From Hibiscus mutabilis (lineage: Eukaryota; Streptophyta; Magnoliopsida; Malvales; Malvaceae): a stretch of 64,000 nt of DNA. The notes beneath the pieces were generated by a model that saw only the letters and a list, made by a program, of their open reading frames with translations, made no database searches and was not told the origin of the DNA. Made by a program: the position numbers and the translations under genes. Every line of letters begins with the position of its first letter. Within the stretch, counting starts at the first letter, position 1. The DNA is taken from NCBI GenBank assembly GCA_019671005.1, contig CM033721.1, forward strand, positions 52,680,864-52,744,863, given 5' to 3'. This document shows, one piece after another, positions 47,638 to 59,215 of this stretch.

Positions 47638-47790
47638 TAAAAGGAAAAAAGAAAAAAAAGAAAAAGAGAAAGAAGAAAAATGAGAGAGAAAAAAGAATGA
47701 ATGAGAGATAAAAGAGAAAAAGAAAGAAAAAAAAGAAAATTTAGAAAAGAGAGAGAATATAACGAAAAGAGGAAGAGAAAAAAAAAGAGA
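47638..47790. repeat. polypurine stretch in element C
   Basis: About 150 bp of almost pure A and G on plus (AAAAGAAAAAAAAGAAAAAG type), with only a few pyrimidines. A second, shorter run is at 45648-45726. Confidence 0.85.
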
Positions 47791-47829
47791 AGCAAGTCTA
47801 AAGTGAGAACTTGAAAAGGATTTCAAAAT

Positions 47830-48610
47830 CAGAGGTTCTATATAGGAAGAACCCGAAGCTCTAAGATTTCAACGCCAAAGGTTCTATATAGGAAGAACCC
47901 AAAGCTCAAAGATTTCAGGTAAAGGATTTCAAACTCGTTGTGTTAGATTTTCCGAGCGAAGGAGGCAAATACTCATAGTTCAGAGTTTTCAGAGTGAAAG
48001 AGGTAGATACTCAAAGCTCACGGACTTCAGGTGAAGGATTACAAACTCACCACATCAGGATTTTAGAGAAAATGAGGCAGATACTCAAAGCTCAAAGATT
48101 TTATGTGAAGGATTTCAAACTCGCCGTGTTAGAGTTTCTGAGCGAAGAGGCAGATACTCAGAGCTCAAAGATTTCAAGCGAAGGATTTCAAACTCGTCAC
48201 AACAAGATTTCAGAGCAAAAGAGGTAGATACTCAATGCTCAAAGATTTTAGGCGAAGGATTTCAAACTCGCCGTATTAGTACTACCGAGCGGAGGAGGAA
48301 GATACTCATAGTTCAGAGTTTTCAGAGCGAGGAGGTAGATACTCAAAGCTCAAGGATTTTAGGCGAAGGATTTCAAACTCGCCATATTAGAACTTCCGAG
48401 AAAAAGAGGCAGATACTCATAGTTCGGAGTTTTTAGAGCGAAAGAGGCAGATACTCGTAACTCAGGGATTTTGGAGCGAAAAAGGCAGATACCCGTAGCT
48501 CAATGACATTGGGGCAAAGGAGACAGATACTCATAACTCCATGTTGTAGGGAGAGGAAGAGATAATAGTTCTATATAGGAGGAACTCGAAGCTCAGAATC
48601 TCCCAACATG
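47830..48610 (+). repeat. element C 3' untranslated tandem array
   Basis: The core words are GAAGGATTTCAAACTCGCC, GAGGCAGATACTCAAAGCTC and AAAGATTTTAGGC. The phrase GGATTTCAAACTC starts near 47924, 48036, 48110, 48183, 48258 and 48368, at steps of 73-75 or 110-112 bp, so the basic period is about 37 bp. At the ends GGTTCTATATAGGAAGAACC occurs twice (47834-47853, 47880-47899), with a related form near 48560. It sits just before the 3' LTR and is unrelated to the array in element B. Confidence 0.85.
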
Positions 48611-48670
48611 GAAGTGGGACAAAATTAGTGCTTATGGTCTTTGCTTTATTCTTATTCCACAAGTATAAGC

Positions 48671-48683
48671 AAACAGGGGCAGT
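48671..48683 (+). other. element C polypurine tract
   Basis: AACAGGGGCAG precedes the LTR start at 48684. The purine block is short but correctly placed. Confidence 0.6.
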
Positions 48684-50899
48684 TGTAGACACTAATTTTG
48701 TCCGGGTTAAATTAATTGCTCGAAATAAAATAAATCCACATTACCCTTTTTTAAATACCAAAAAACCTTACCTTATACCCTAAGCCCAAAATTTCATGGC
48801 CCATTATATAATTTTATATAGTAAAAAATATATACAAAAAAAATAATAAAAATCCCAACACCTTACCAAGGCTTGGTTCTCATTGGATGAATCAATGCCT
48901 CATTACCATTGGTTAAAAAAACTACTTGGTGACCAAGGTCTTAATTTTCATTGGTTCTTATTTTAAGGGAATAAACCAAAAATACCCTTCATCACATATA
49001 TACATATATATATACCCTAAGAAAAAAGAGAGGAATACGACATTACCTTGGCCGATTGAAGCAAAAGCCCCCTCCCAAAATAATTCACTTGCCATTTCAC
49101 TGCCATTTTCTTTCTTTCTTTCTTTTTTACCATTTGATTCCCTTATCCACTATAATTTTCCCTAATCGAAACTATTTTCTACCATTATTAAACCCTTGAA
49201 TCGAACTTCTCAACCCCAGCAACATGTGAAATTTGGTTGATCGCGCATAAATATTTGAGTTTTGGGTACATTCTTCCCTTTTATTTTTATTTATGTATAA
49301 TCCTTTTTTATAGTTCAATGAAAATGTGGATGATTTTATTGGTAACCTTTTTTGTTTATTTTAGTCTCTTTTTTATTTTATTTTATTTTATTTTTGCTTG
49401 TGATATGTATGTTATTTCACTTGTTGAATGTTGTTTAATTTACTATTAGCTTGTATGTTTACTTTATCATCATGATTTCATATTATCCTTTTTATAATAT
49501 ATTTTCTTGTATATAGTATATAATATATAATTAAGGTATATTTTCTTAAAAGTATATACATGTGGTTTTTCATTTGGGTTTAGTTTAGAAGTTTGGGCCT
49601 CTTGGTTTTTTGGGCTTTGGGTTGTTAAGTTAGCTTTAGATTAGTTTAGGAATTAATTTAATTAATTTAGGTCGTGTGCTCGTCTAATAGGGGCATGACC
49701 CTTAAATTAATTAAGTTAATTCTAGGATTAGTTTTAGAGCCGTAGTTAGTCTTAAGGTTCGAATCAGTTTAGTGAATTTAAATTTGCCTTTGGCTTATTG
49801 GTGTAAATGTTAAATTCATTAAAATTGGTTGAACACCTCTTAATTATCTTTTGAGATAAAATTGACATGGAAATTAGACTAACATTTTAATTTAAGGCTA
49901 TGATTAATTAATTTGGCTTATTTTAAATAGTATTCTTGGCTTATTGGAATACTAGTTTAAAATTAATCAAATTAATTATCATATCACAAGATAACTCATA
50001 ATTTATTAGGGTTCTCTAGCCTTTTAGGATTAATTAATTTAGGGTTAATATTAGATTCACCTAGTTTTTAAATTAGATCACTAACTAAATTTTCATAATT
50101 TGGGCCTTTTAGGTTAGGGCTTTAGGGGCCTCTTTGTATGTTTAATTTTCAAGCCTTTTTGCGAAATACATCTTTAATTGTCATTCATGTGACCCATTTA
50201 TTTTGATTTACATGTTAATTAATTTAAATCATAAAAAGGGAGGTATCCATTAATTCTGATATTTGTGTCGCAACAGTCCGAGCTTAAAGGATGTTGACCA
50301 AATATTTGAATTAATCCTTACAGACTCAAGATAAAATTAAAACTTAACCAAATCATTACATCATAATTTAAAATGCTTGCATCATGCATAAAGGTGACGC
50401 GCGGGATTCAGACCATAAATTAACATGGCAGTCGGGCTTATTCGATGTCAATTTACTCTATGGTCCGATGTATCGTCAACCTTATTAATTAAATGTCCAA
50501 TTAATTTGAATCCACCAGTTTGATAAAGCCCGTTCAATTAAGGTTAATTTTCAATTAAGGTCACCGAATTAAATTCTTTTCAAATTCTGACAATTTCCTT
50601 CTATTAAAAGTAATAAATATTTTGGTATCGATTTTCGGGCGTGATGGGGGTGCTAATCCTTCCCCACACGTAACCAACTCCCGAACCCTTTCAAAATGAA
50701 TCTCTGGATTTGTGGTGTCCGTCCTACCTTATCCAAGTGGCCGGTGGCGACTCCCAATTTTCAATCAGTTTTCCAAAGAAAAAGAATTTTCAAAAGAAAT
50801 CCCTTTAAACCATGATTACAAAGAAAGGATTTTTGGGATAACCCGTAGCACCGAACTTATAATTTTTCTAATGTTTTTTTCAAAAAAAGCGTCGCTACA
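48684..50899 (+). repeat. element C 3' LTR
   Basis: It runs TGTAGACACTAATTTTGTCC to CGTCGCTACA, 2.2 kb, paired with 39287-41549. The TTTC microsatellite is only about 20 bp (49106-49127). Confidence 0.92.
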
Positions 50900-51018
50900 C
50901 TTACAAAAGATTATCACCGCCTTCAGGCTTAAGCAGGTGGGATTTGATTCACATGCATTACTTTGAAAGAAATTAAATGGCTACAAGGAAACCTACTGAA
51001 GTCAAAGCAATTTAGCAT

Positions 51019-53249
51019 CTAGCTTGACAAGTAAAGGCAAATTTTTGACAAATCTTCTTCTTCGGCATCCTCCTTCAGTGACATCAAACTAATGCTCAAA
51101 TTCTCCATGATTTCCTCAATTGGCAGCTTTTTGGCATTATTCCCAAATAGTATCTCAAACTTCCGGATCGAAAAAATGAACCCTCCTAACACGAATGTCT
51201 CATCTAGAGGAGGAAAACCATTCATCCCAACCTCTCTTGGCTCTTCTTTAACTCTTCATCCATAGGCTCGTGGCCTAAACCGAAGTAGTCATTCTTGACA
51301 ACCATGATTGCCCCAAATTCAGACATTAGGGACTTTCCTTTGATGCGCTCGTCTCCTTTAGGAGGTGTCGATTCCAATGCTTTGAGAGTTATTGGAGTAA
51401 AAACAGACACGAACCCCGGGGCTGACTTCTCAACTGTTTCCCTTTTGGATACTTTGAATTTCTCAAAGAATTCAATTTCTTTTTTGTTCATTGTGCCTTG
51501 AACTGTAGCCTTGAATTCACAACAGTCTTAGATAGCATGCCCACCTTCGGCATGGAACTCGTAATACAAACTGATGTGCCTCTCAGGCATCTTCACTCCT
51601 TGGTTGATCAAACCCGTATCAAATAGTTTCTTCCAAACCCAACTGAGGGGTGACTTGACTTTTGATACATTGGTTTTAACTGTCTGGCCATTCTTATCGG
51701 AAATTGCATTCACCCCACCTGTGTGATTTGGTAGAGGGTTTGTGGTAGTAGTTGGCCCAACCGAATAATCAAAACCCACGATCCCAAGCTTAATAAGCTT
51801 TTCTATGGTTTTCTTGAAGCCTATACAGTTCTCAATCGAGTGGCCCACTTGTTCACCATGGTACAAACATTTCGCATTGGCATTATACCATTTTAGGAAT
51901 GGAGGTTGTAACGGTGCTTGGTAGAAAGGTGCCACCACATGAATATCGAACAATTGTTTGTACAATTCTCCGTACAAAATTGGTATCAGAGTGAACTCAA
52001 TCTTCTCGGTATTTTTTTACCAAAATCTTGGCTTGAGGAGCCTTCAACATTCGATGCGGCTTTAGGTTATACAACAGTCACTGGCTTGGCATAGCTGACA
52101 TTGTAAACATTAGAAGAGTTTGCCTTATTGTCCTTTTTTCCATTTGACATCTTCTTGTGAGATGAACTACCTCCACTTTCAATCTTGCTATTCTTGACGG
52201 CATTCTCAATGAGCTCATCGAATAACATTAGATCGGCGAAATTGGTAGTCGCATTACCTATAAGGTGATCGAAGACAGGACCCTCTAATGTTTGAATAAA
52301 TATGATCACCGTCTCTTTCTCGCCGAGTGGGGGTTGAACTTGAGCAGCTATGTCTCTCCAACGTTGTGCGTGCTACCTAAAGTTTTTATTAGACTTTTGT
52401 TTCATGTGTTGTAAAGTCCAACGGTCTGGCACCATATCACTGACATGTCAATATTTCTCTATAAAAGCCTTGGCCAAGTCCTTCCATGACTTTATCTGAT
52501 GTCGACTCAACTGATTATACCATCTGGTAGCAGATCTCAATAAACTATCTTGAAAACAATGGATCAATAACTTGTTGTCTCTACCATATCTCGCCATCCT
52601 TCGGCAAAACATGGTAAGATGAGCACGGGGGCAACTCGTCCCATCATACTTTTCAAATTCTGGGACTTTGAACTTAGGGGGTAACACCAAGTCTGAGACA
52701 AGGCTAAGTTCATTGGCATTAAATCTAATAAAAGTTTCCACTACCTCCACAGCTTCCATTTTCTCTTCGAGTCGCTTGCAACGATCCTTGATCTCTTTTG
52801 AGGTTTCAATCTTGGCTTTCCCAATTTCAATTAACTGATCCATCTCCAAGACAAAGTTTTCAGCTTGATTTCCCTCGGGCTTCACTTTCGATGCAGAAGG
52901 TAGATTCATAGGGAAATAGGCATCGGCCTGATGACTAGTGATTTCCCTCGAGAAAGTATTACCTGAGGGTCGGTTTGAACCTTAGCATAAGTAGGAGTAA
53001 ACCCCTGAGGATATGTAGGAACTTTGTTCCCATTAGTGGGATTTGTCGTAGGATTGGCAACAAAAGCCTCTCCTTGTTCAGGAAGCTTAAATCCAAGCAT
53101 TTGAGCTATTTGGCCTAGTATGTCTTATTTTGATTTCTTGAATTGTTTCCTCATGTATTGCTGGGCCTTACCAACTGATCCTCCAACTTCCTAGTCAAAT
53201 CTTCTTGTATGTCTCTTTGAGTTTGCTCAATTTTGTCTTCTGTCTTCAT
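51019..53249 (-). pseudogene. element B gag, degraded
   Basis: The ATG at 53247-53249 opens MKTEDKIEQTQRDIQEDLTR. The capsid block reads KLLIHCFQDSLLRSATRWYN with WKDLAKAFIEKY (about 52450-52580). The downstream block has GPVFDHLIGNATTNFADL. The first knuckle region is CLYHGEQVGHSIENC (about 51820-51875). The second is YYEFHAEGGHAI with a following C (about 51520-51570), where the usual first C is Y. After it the frame continues to 51019 (ISLMSLKEDAEEEDLSK). Breaks are near 53100-53140, 52905, 52445, 52060, 51530 and 51222. All parts of an Ogre gag are present, but no pol follows: element C is inserted beyond and the far side is non-coding. Confidence 0.85.
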
Positions 53250-54290
53250 TCACCATTTTGGTTTTTTATTAGGTTTTGTAAAGGTGCTGAATCGGCTGAT
53301 TTTTCCTTTATCCAGTATCACTATCATGAACATCTCAAAAATTAGTCTCGATGTCTCCAAAATGAATGCATGTAAATGCAAGGTAAATGCCCTAAATGCA
53401 AAGGTATTGATTTTTAACATGGCGTTCATCGAACAACTCCAAAAAATATACGAGATTAATTTGCAACCTTTGAATATTGCATTTAATTGACATCTAGGTT
53501 ACTAGATTTTTCTCGATTCGTGAACTTTTTCCAGCATTCACGAGTCAACACCTTATGCGAATGTAATGCAAATGAAACTATGATGATGTCATGCAACTAC
53601 AATGAGAATGAATATTATATGCTGATGTGATGCAAGTGTCAAAAGAATACACAAGTTAGTGCGAATAAAATAATCAAAAGAAAATGATAGAAAATATTAC
53701 ACGAAATAAAAACCTCCCCGGCATGATTTCTGCCCAACATGCTTCATCTGCAAAAAAAACAAATATTACCGATCATGGCATCTACCCGCATGCTTTGGCA
53801 CAAAATAAACCCTATTTTCATGATGTTCTAATTTTCTAGGGTTACCGCATGGCTCTAAAGGGTAGGCTCTTATATTCGCTACATGCAAGTTTGGTACTAA
53901 AAAGGTACCTGAACTGTCCTCACTATCCCCTAATAAGGGTAGAAAGGCTCCAGATCATCACCCATATAGGCTCATTTCAATCGAGTTCGATTCATGGGAC
54001 CCATTCGCTATGTTCATACGGGGAAATAATATTCCCACAAAAACATAGGGTACTCGAGCCCTGAAGGTACTTGCTAGGCCTATACGAAGGAACGATATCC
54101 CCACGAAAGCACTAGCATTTTCCCTTCACTTAAACGGATGGGTTTATATACCAAAATTTAAAATACATCAAAATGAACTAGAATTCATAAAAGGATATTA
54201 AATTAAATTAAATTGAACTCAAAATTTCCAATTATTAAGGAAAAGGGTAATTGACCTGTGGCTTAACACTCTTTTTTGTAAAAACAAAAT
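53250..54290 (-). promoter_or_regulatory. element B 5' leader with two hairpin units
   Basis: About 1 kb of leader between the primer site and gag, without ORF1. The block 53840-54120 is homologous to 9800-10070 of Ogre A. The two hairpin units are GGGAA/TTCCC around ATAATA (54021-54036) and AAGGA around ACGATA facing TCCCC (54087-54102), the latter only three base pairs perfect. Confidence 0.6.
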
Positions 54291-54311
54291 TTTGTCCCCA
54301 ACGGAGTTGCA
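54291..54311 (-). other. element B primer-binding site
   Basis: On minus, TGCAACTCCGTTGGGGA begins four bases after the LTR edge at 54315. It is similar to the tRNA-Arg-type sites of A and C with several changes. Confidence 0.6.
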
Positions 54312-54314
54312 TGC

Positions 54315-56334
54315 TATAGCGACTAAAATTTGAAAGTTCCATCCATTGTCACTTGGAAGAACCGGGTTTTGATCTTGATAAAAAAATGTTTGGAAAAATG
54401 TTGGAGTCGCCACCAGTCACTTGGTTTAGGTAGACCAGACACCATAAAATCAAAGATTCAGGTTCGGGAGTCGGTTACGTGTGGGGAAGGGTTCACACCA
54501 CCACCACGCCCGAAATCGGTACCTAGTCGATTACAAGTTGCCTTAATATTGGAAATTGCGAGTTCGAATTTAATTTAAGATCTATTTATAAATGTGAGTT
54601 AATTTTAAAGGTCCCATTTTTCGAGAATAAACGAAAACCAACACCAATGCGTCTGGTACTAGCCAAGCTTATCCTCGAATAAAAGGGCACTGCATTGACG
54701 ATTTATATATCCGAATGCAACATAAGACAAATAAGCATGGAATACATACAAAATAAAAGCATAAAAAATAAATGTGGAATTTAAATGTTAGATGTTAGTA
54801 AGTTAGATATTAGTTAAATAAATATGCCATGAATAATACGGATCATACCTCATTGCAGGTCACAATAAGGCCTAAAGCGAATTGTGTCTAAAACAACCGA
54901 AATTAAAATGTATATAAATAATGTACATATATATATATATATAGCATAACATATACGTAATATAAATACTATATAATATATAGATAAGAATAATATATAC
55001 ATAGATAATATATATAGTATATGTACCGTAGATTAGAAATATAAATATATATAGCTATAATATACTATATATATATAGTATGTAATAATGGAACAGGGAC
55101 CGGAATGAAGTGGCTTAAAAACAAAGGTGCATGCAATAAAACACAGAATTAAAGGACTTAAAGATGATTAATCCCCAAATCCCAATGTATGCGGGTCATC
55201 ACAATGTACCAAATAGGGGTAAAAATTAAAATGAAAAGAAAACCAGTATATTGTCTTTGAAAAACCAATACAGGGCGCCTTTGCTCCACAACCTCAGAAC
55301 CATCTCGAACCAGTCCCTCACCCCTTTGTCGTTCATCAGCGGCGACCTCACCGGAGTGTCGATTCCTTAGGCGAAAATCTTGGGCAACTCCCGATTCTTC
55401 CCTTAAACGGTGGGTAAGCTTCCAAAACCCTTATTTTTTATTTTTGATTGAAAATTCGAACCCAAACGAAAACTGTAAACTTTGATTTCAAAAAAACTCT
55501 GAAAACCCCTTTGAATTTTATTTTAAAAACGAGATTGAAAGGAAGATTATTGAAACCCTTTTGTTTTAAAAAACAAAAATTTGAGATTGGAGAACAAAGA
55601 CCCTTCATGTACCAAAAAGGGAAGAACCCTAAAAAATCTATGCAAATGAGAAAAAGAAAAAGAATACCTCTACCAAAATGCTCTTTTTTGCTTTGTATTG
55701 ATATTGCAATCTGAATAGTTTCCATTTACATTGTTTTTTGATTTGGGGTTTTATACCCGAATTACAAAGATTTTTAGAAAAAGAAAAAAACTACGGAAAT
55801 AAGCTATTGGTTGTTGCTGCAACTAGTTGTCTTTTACCCTCTAATAATTGTTTTGTTTGCATGTGCTGGTGAGGCTCGTATGAGGAGACGGGGACCATTC
55901 TTGTGTGGCTGATTGATGTGAGATCAGAGAGTGCTATCGGAGAGTAGATGCTGATGTGGCCGGTGATGTGGAGGGTTGATGCATCTGGTTGCTAATGGGG
56001 TAGGAGATGAATGATTGGTCAATGAAAAGGTGAAAGGGTTGGCGCCATCAATACTAGGGTTCGAGTGACCCTTGATCTTAGCCAATGTTTGTTTAGGATG
56101 GACCAGTTTAATTGGGTGATGGGTTTAGGGATGTTGGCCTATGGTTGTTGGGTCATTTAATTTGGGTTAATGTTTGTTGGTTTAATTTGAGTTGTGGGTG
56201 TTAGATGTAAAAAAGGGTCTGATGTTGGGCATGCAATATATGGACATTGTCATGACTAGAAATAGATTTTGAATTTTTGAACATTTGGCTATTGGTGTAA
56301 ATTTTATTGGGTCGAACAAAAAATGGTTATCATA
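54315..56334 (-). repeat. element B 5' LTR
   Basis: It is the partner of 31547-33589 and contains the same inner Ogre block (GTCGCCACCAGTCACTTGG about 54405, GGTTACGTGTGGGGAAGG about 54473). Open frames shared by both LTRs (54330-54578 and 31539-31808) are duplication by-products. Confidence 0.88.
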
Positions 56335-57231
56335 AGGGGTTGATTCATCTAGGAGATAGTAAGGTTGCATGGAGTGCCATCATCTATCATATCGTATAGA
56401 GATTCACGTTTCAAGGCAAGGTTGCGAAACAAGATACATGAAGCTTTGGATACCAAATTGCATTTTAGTATGACTTTGCACCCTAAAATCGATGGTCAGC
56501 CTGAACGAGTTTATACAAATCTTGGGAGATATGCTTTGGTGTTGTATCATTGATTTTGATGGGAGTTGGGAAGAGCAGTTATAGCTTGTTGAGTTTGCTT
56601 ACAACAATAGTTTCCAATCGAGCATCAAGATGGCTCCCTTTGAGGCCTTGTATGGACGTAAGTGTATAACACCCTTATGTTGGATCGAGCTTAATAAGAG
56701 AAGGATTGTGGGGTCATATTTGATCAGAAAAATTGAGGAGAAAGTTTAGATAATTAAGGAAAGATTGTAAGTGGTCTTTGATCGTCAGAATGCTTATGCA
56801 TACTGAAGGCGTAAGCACAATGAGTATGAGGTTGGTGAAAAGGTATTTCTAAAAGTTTCACAGTGGAAGAGAGTAATCCACTTTGCACGAAAGGGCAAGT
56901 TAAGCATGAGTTTTATCGTGCCAAATGAGATTCTTGAGAGGGTTGGACCCGTAGCTTATCGTTTAGCTTTGACCCTAGAGATGCCATGCATCCACAACGT
57001 TTTTCATGTGTCTATGTTGAGACATTACCGTTCTGATCTTTCCCGTGTTATTCTGCTTAAGAAGAATAAGATCAACACCAAATGGACCTACGAGGAGGAA
57101 CCAATAAGAGTTTGGACAAAATAGTCAAGGAGTTGCGCAATAAGTGTGTACCTCTTGTAAAGATGTTGTGGAGGAACCACGGAGTCGATGAGGCTACGTG
57201 GGAAGTCGAGAAGGACATGAAGTTGCTTTAA
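56335..57231 (+). pseudogene. chromovirus integrase C-terminal half with chromodomain
   Basis: This is the continuation of the integrase cut at 31546. LHGVPSSIISYRDSRF (about 56362-56412) holds the second catalytic position, where the usual SDRD is SYRD: the aspartate codon has become TAT. The glutamate is in DGQPERV. EFAYNNSFQSSI, GKLSMSFIVPNEILERVGPV and HNVFHVSMLRHYRSD follow. The end VPLVKMLWRNHGVDEATWE (about 57150-57205) is the core of a chromodomain, the targeting module that defines chromoviruses. Stops or frameshifts are near 56554, 56745, 56805 and 57122. Confidence 0.88.
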
Positions 57232-57292
57232 TCCGAATTTGTTTTCAAAAGGTAAATTTCAATGATGAAATTTTCTTTAAAGAGATGAGAGA

Positions 57293-59215
57293 TATAACAA
57301 CCCAGATTTTAGAATCTGCGTATCGCTGTACCAAGCACGTGGGCTTGGACGTTGGGTCATGGTTTTGGAGTCTATGTGGGCTTTCCTTGGTTTAGGGCTT
57401 AGATTTTGGGTTAGCAATGTGAGTTGGATAAGTTTTAGAGAGGGTAGGAAAGTAATTACCCAACTTTTGAAAGGAAAAAAAGAGTGGGTTTTATGGTGGC
57501 TCCAGATTTGGAAGAGGATGATATCGTCCTTGTCTTACTTCATCTTCATCACACCTTTTTCCTCAATCTTTCCTTGGTAGATCTAAAGTAAAGGTGAAAT
57601 CTTTAGCATTTTAAGTTGGAATCACAGAATTCGAGTTTAGGATAAGTTGTTCAACATCAAAGGTCTATCATTCAAGGTAAGAATGTGGGGAAATTGTGGA
57701 GTTGGAGAAAATGGGGTTTTGTGGGGGTTTAGGAGGAAGAACGAGAATTGAAGTTTTAGATTCATTTCTTGTTGTAAAACTCTTCTTTTGTGTTCCTAAA
57801 TCTTTCAACATTGTTGTAACATGTTTTATGATACTTTCTGTAGTGAAAGAAGTTGAAAATTCTTCCAAGGAGTTTGGGAAGAAGATGGCTTGAGGAGCTT
57901 GGCTAGAAGCTTCTTTATCTGTGAGGAATCAAGGTTAGTACACTACTAACTCCTTTGTGTTCCTGAAAAACATGAATTCGATTTCTTTGTTGCTTAGTTG
58001 ATAATTTTGGTTGGTTGAATGCTTGTGACCCCTAAAATGGTAAATCCAAATATTTGTGTTGTTATGCCTTAAAATTGATAGAAAACCACCTAAAATACCC
58101 TCCATAACATGTAGGCTTGATTTAGGGTTTTATCATGAAGGTTTGGGGTGTTTGGAGTGACTTACGAACTCTAGAAAATAAATTCTGGGTTCGAGTACCG
58201 ATACGGGTTGAACACATATCCTTACACCATGTTAAATATGTTGAAACCAAGCAAAATTTAAATGGCTTATCGGTACTCCTAAGAGGGTATCGATACCCAT
58301 GTTCCATCAAATTCCAATAGACAAAATGGGTATCGGTATAGGAACGTATCATTACACTTGGGGTATTAGTACAATTCCTTGTGTATTGGTACGATGTTTT
58401 GGTTAAACCCCTTTAGTGAGAAAACAAATATCGATACAAGTACGTGGGTATCGATACTATTGGAGCAATCAGTACTCCTAAGTGAGTATCGGTACTCACT
58501 AGACAATCTGCCTGAAAAATAAGATTTGAATTTGAGGGACCTATAATTCGAGGACTAAGACCCGATGGGCTTCTAAAGTGGTAAAATGAATAGTAAAATC
58601 GAGAAACTAAGTTCTTAACCTCATATACGAGCTTAATGGGTAATAATCTAATTAAAACCTTGGGTGACTTATTGTGTTGGTTTAATAAAGATCTTTGGTG
58701 GATCAAATAATGAATGTATGCCACGTAAGGGCATTTTTATGGTTGAGTCACCTTGTTTGATGGGATTCCCGATACCCATGTGAGAAGAGATTGTTGCAAC
58801 ACCATGGTTTAAGATTTCCAAATGTATGAACCCAATGCTTAGTGGGACTAGGACTCATTCGAAGATGCTCGATGAGAGATTTTGAGCTTGAATGTATGAA
58901 CCCTATGCTTAGTGGAACTGGGCCTCACTCAGAGTGTGTGTACCCAAAGCTTAGTGGAATTGGACCACACTCCAGGTTTATTGGTATTATATGTATGATT
59001 TCTATATGAGATTCTTACGTTCTTATTGTTTGATACATATGTTTAGGCGGCTAGAGGTAGCGCCCCATTGATTTGATGTTATTGCCATGTTATCATCTTT
59101 AGATGCATGCTCTTATTATGATTTGCATGAAACATGGTTTAGTGGTAGTGTATCCACTGAGCTTCGTTAGCTCAACGATTGGAATTTTGGTTTTCGTTCA
59201 CATGTTAGTAGGGTT
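57293..59215 (+). repeat. chromovirus 3' LTR, truncated
   Basis: It starts TATAACAACCC (TG changed to TA) after a purine-rich AAAGAGATGAGAGA. It follows the 5' LTR to about 59215, where the last 90 or so bases are missing and unrelated AT-rich DNA begins. GTATCGGTAC-type decamers lie at about 58190-58500. Confidence 0.85.

Larger units (their letters stand above)
39287..50899 (+). mobile_element. Ogre-like element C (non-autonomous), complete with target duplication CTTAC
   Basis: LTRs at 39287-41549 and 48684-50899 bound an 11.6-kb element inserted into B. The exact duplication CTTAC lies at 39282-39286 and 50900-50904. Inside are a primer site, leader, a gag without capsid, an internal block shared with B, a fragment of Ogre ORF1, purine tracts, and tandem repeats next to the 3' LTR. 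No protease, reverse transcriptase or integrase is seen. The two LTRs are still closely similar, so the insertion is the youngest of the nest by eye. Confidence 0.92.
31547..56334 (-). mobile_element. Ogre-like element B (non-autonomous), inserted in chromovirus integrase
   Basis: Two LTRs (31547-33589 and 54315-56334) enclose, on the minus strand, primer site, leader, gag and a long 3' region with tandem repeats. Flanks are AGAGG (31542-31546) and AGGGG (56335-56339), a 5-bp duplication with one change. The integrase of the host element continues directly across. Without the two insertions inside it, B is about 9.8 kb. No protease, reverse transcriptase or integrase was found, so it depended on another element. 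It is the Tat/Ogre type by gag and leader. Confidence 0.88.
26803..59215 (+). mobile_element. Tekay/Del-type chromovirus, host of the nest
   Basis: This element has two related LTRs (26803-28808 and 57293-59215), a primer site of the initiator-Met type, gag, a protease scrap, integrase and a chromodomain. Reverse transcriptase and RNase H are absent. The integrase is split by Ogre-like element B at 31546/56335. With B and everything inside it removed, about 7.6 kb of chromovirus remain. The 3' LTR lacks its last hundred or so bases, so the outer target duplication is lost. Confidence 0.85.

Noticed and set aside
47994..48227. A 77-codon frame rich in repeated residues.
   Set aside because: It is a translation of the tandem array; the period near 74 bp is not a multiple of three, so it cannot stay in frame.
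31539..54578. Open frames 31539-31808 and 54330-54578 with similar products.
   Set aside because: Same reason: they are the paired LTRs of element B, and the first one even starts in flanking DNA.
27207..57893. Open frames conserved between 27207-27407 and 57696-57893 (about 66 codons, similar proteins).
   Set aside because: They lie at equivalent positions in the two LTRs of the chromovirus, so similarity follows from LTR duplication. Minus-strand frames there are equally open.
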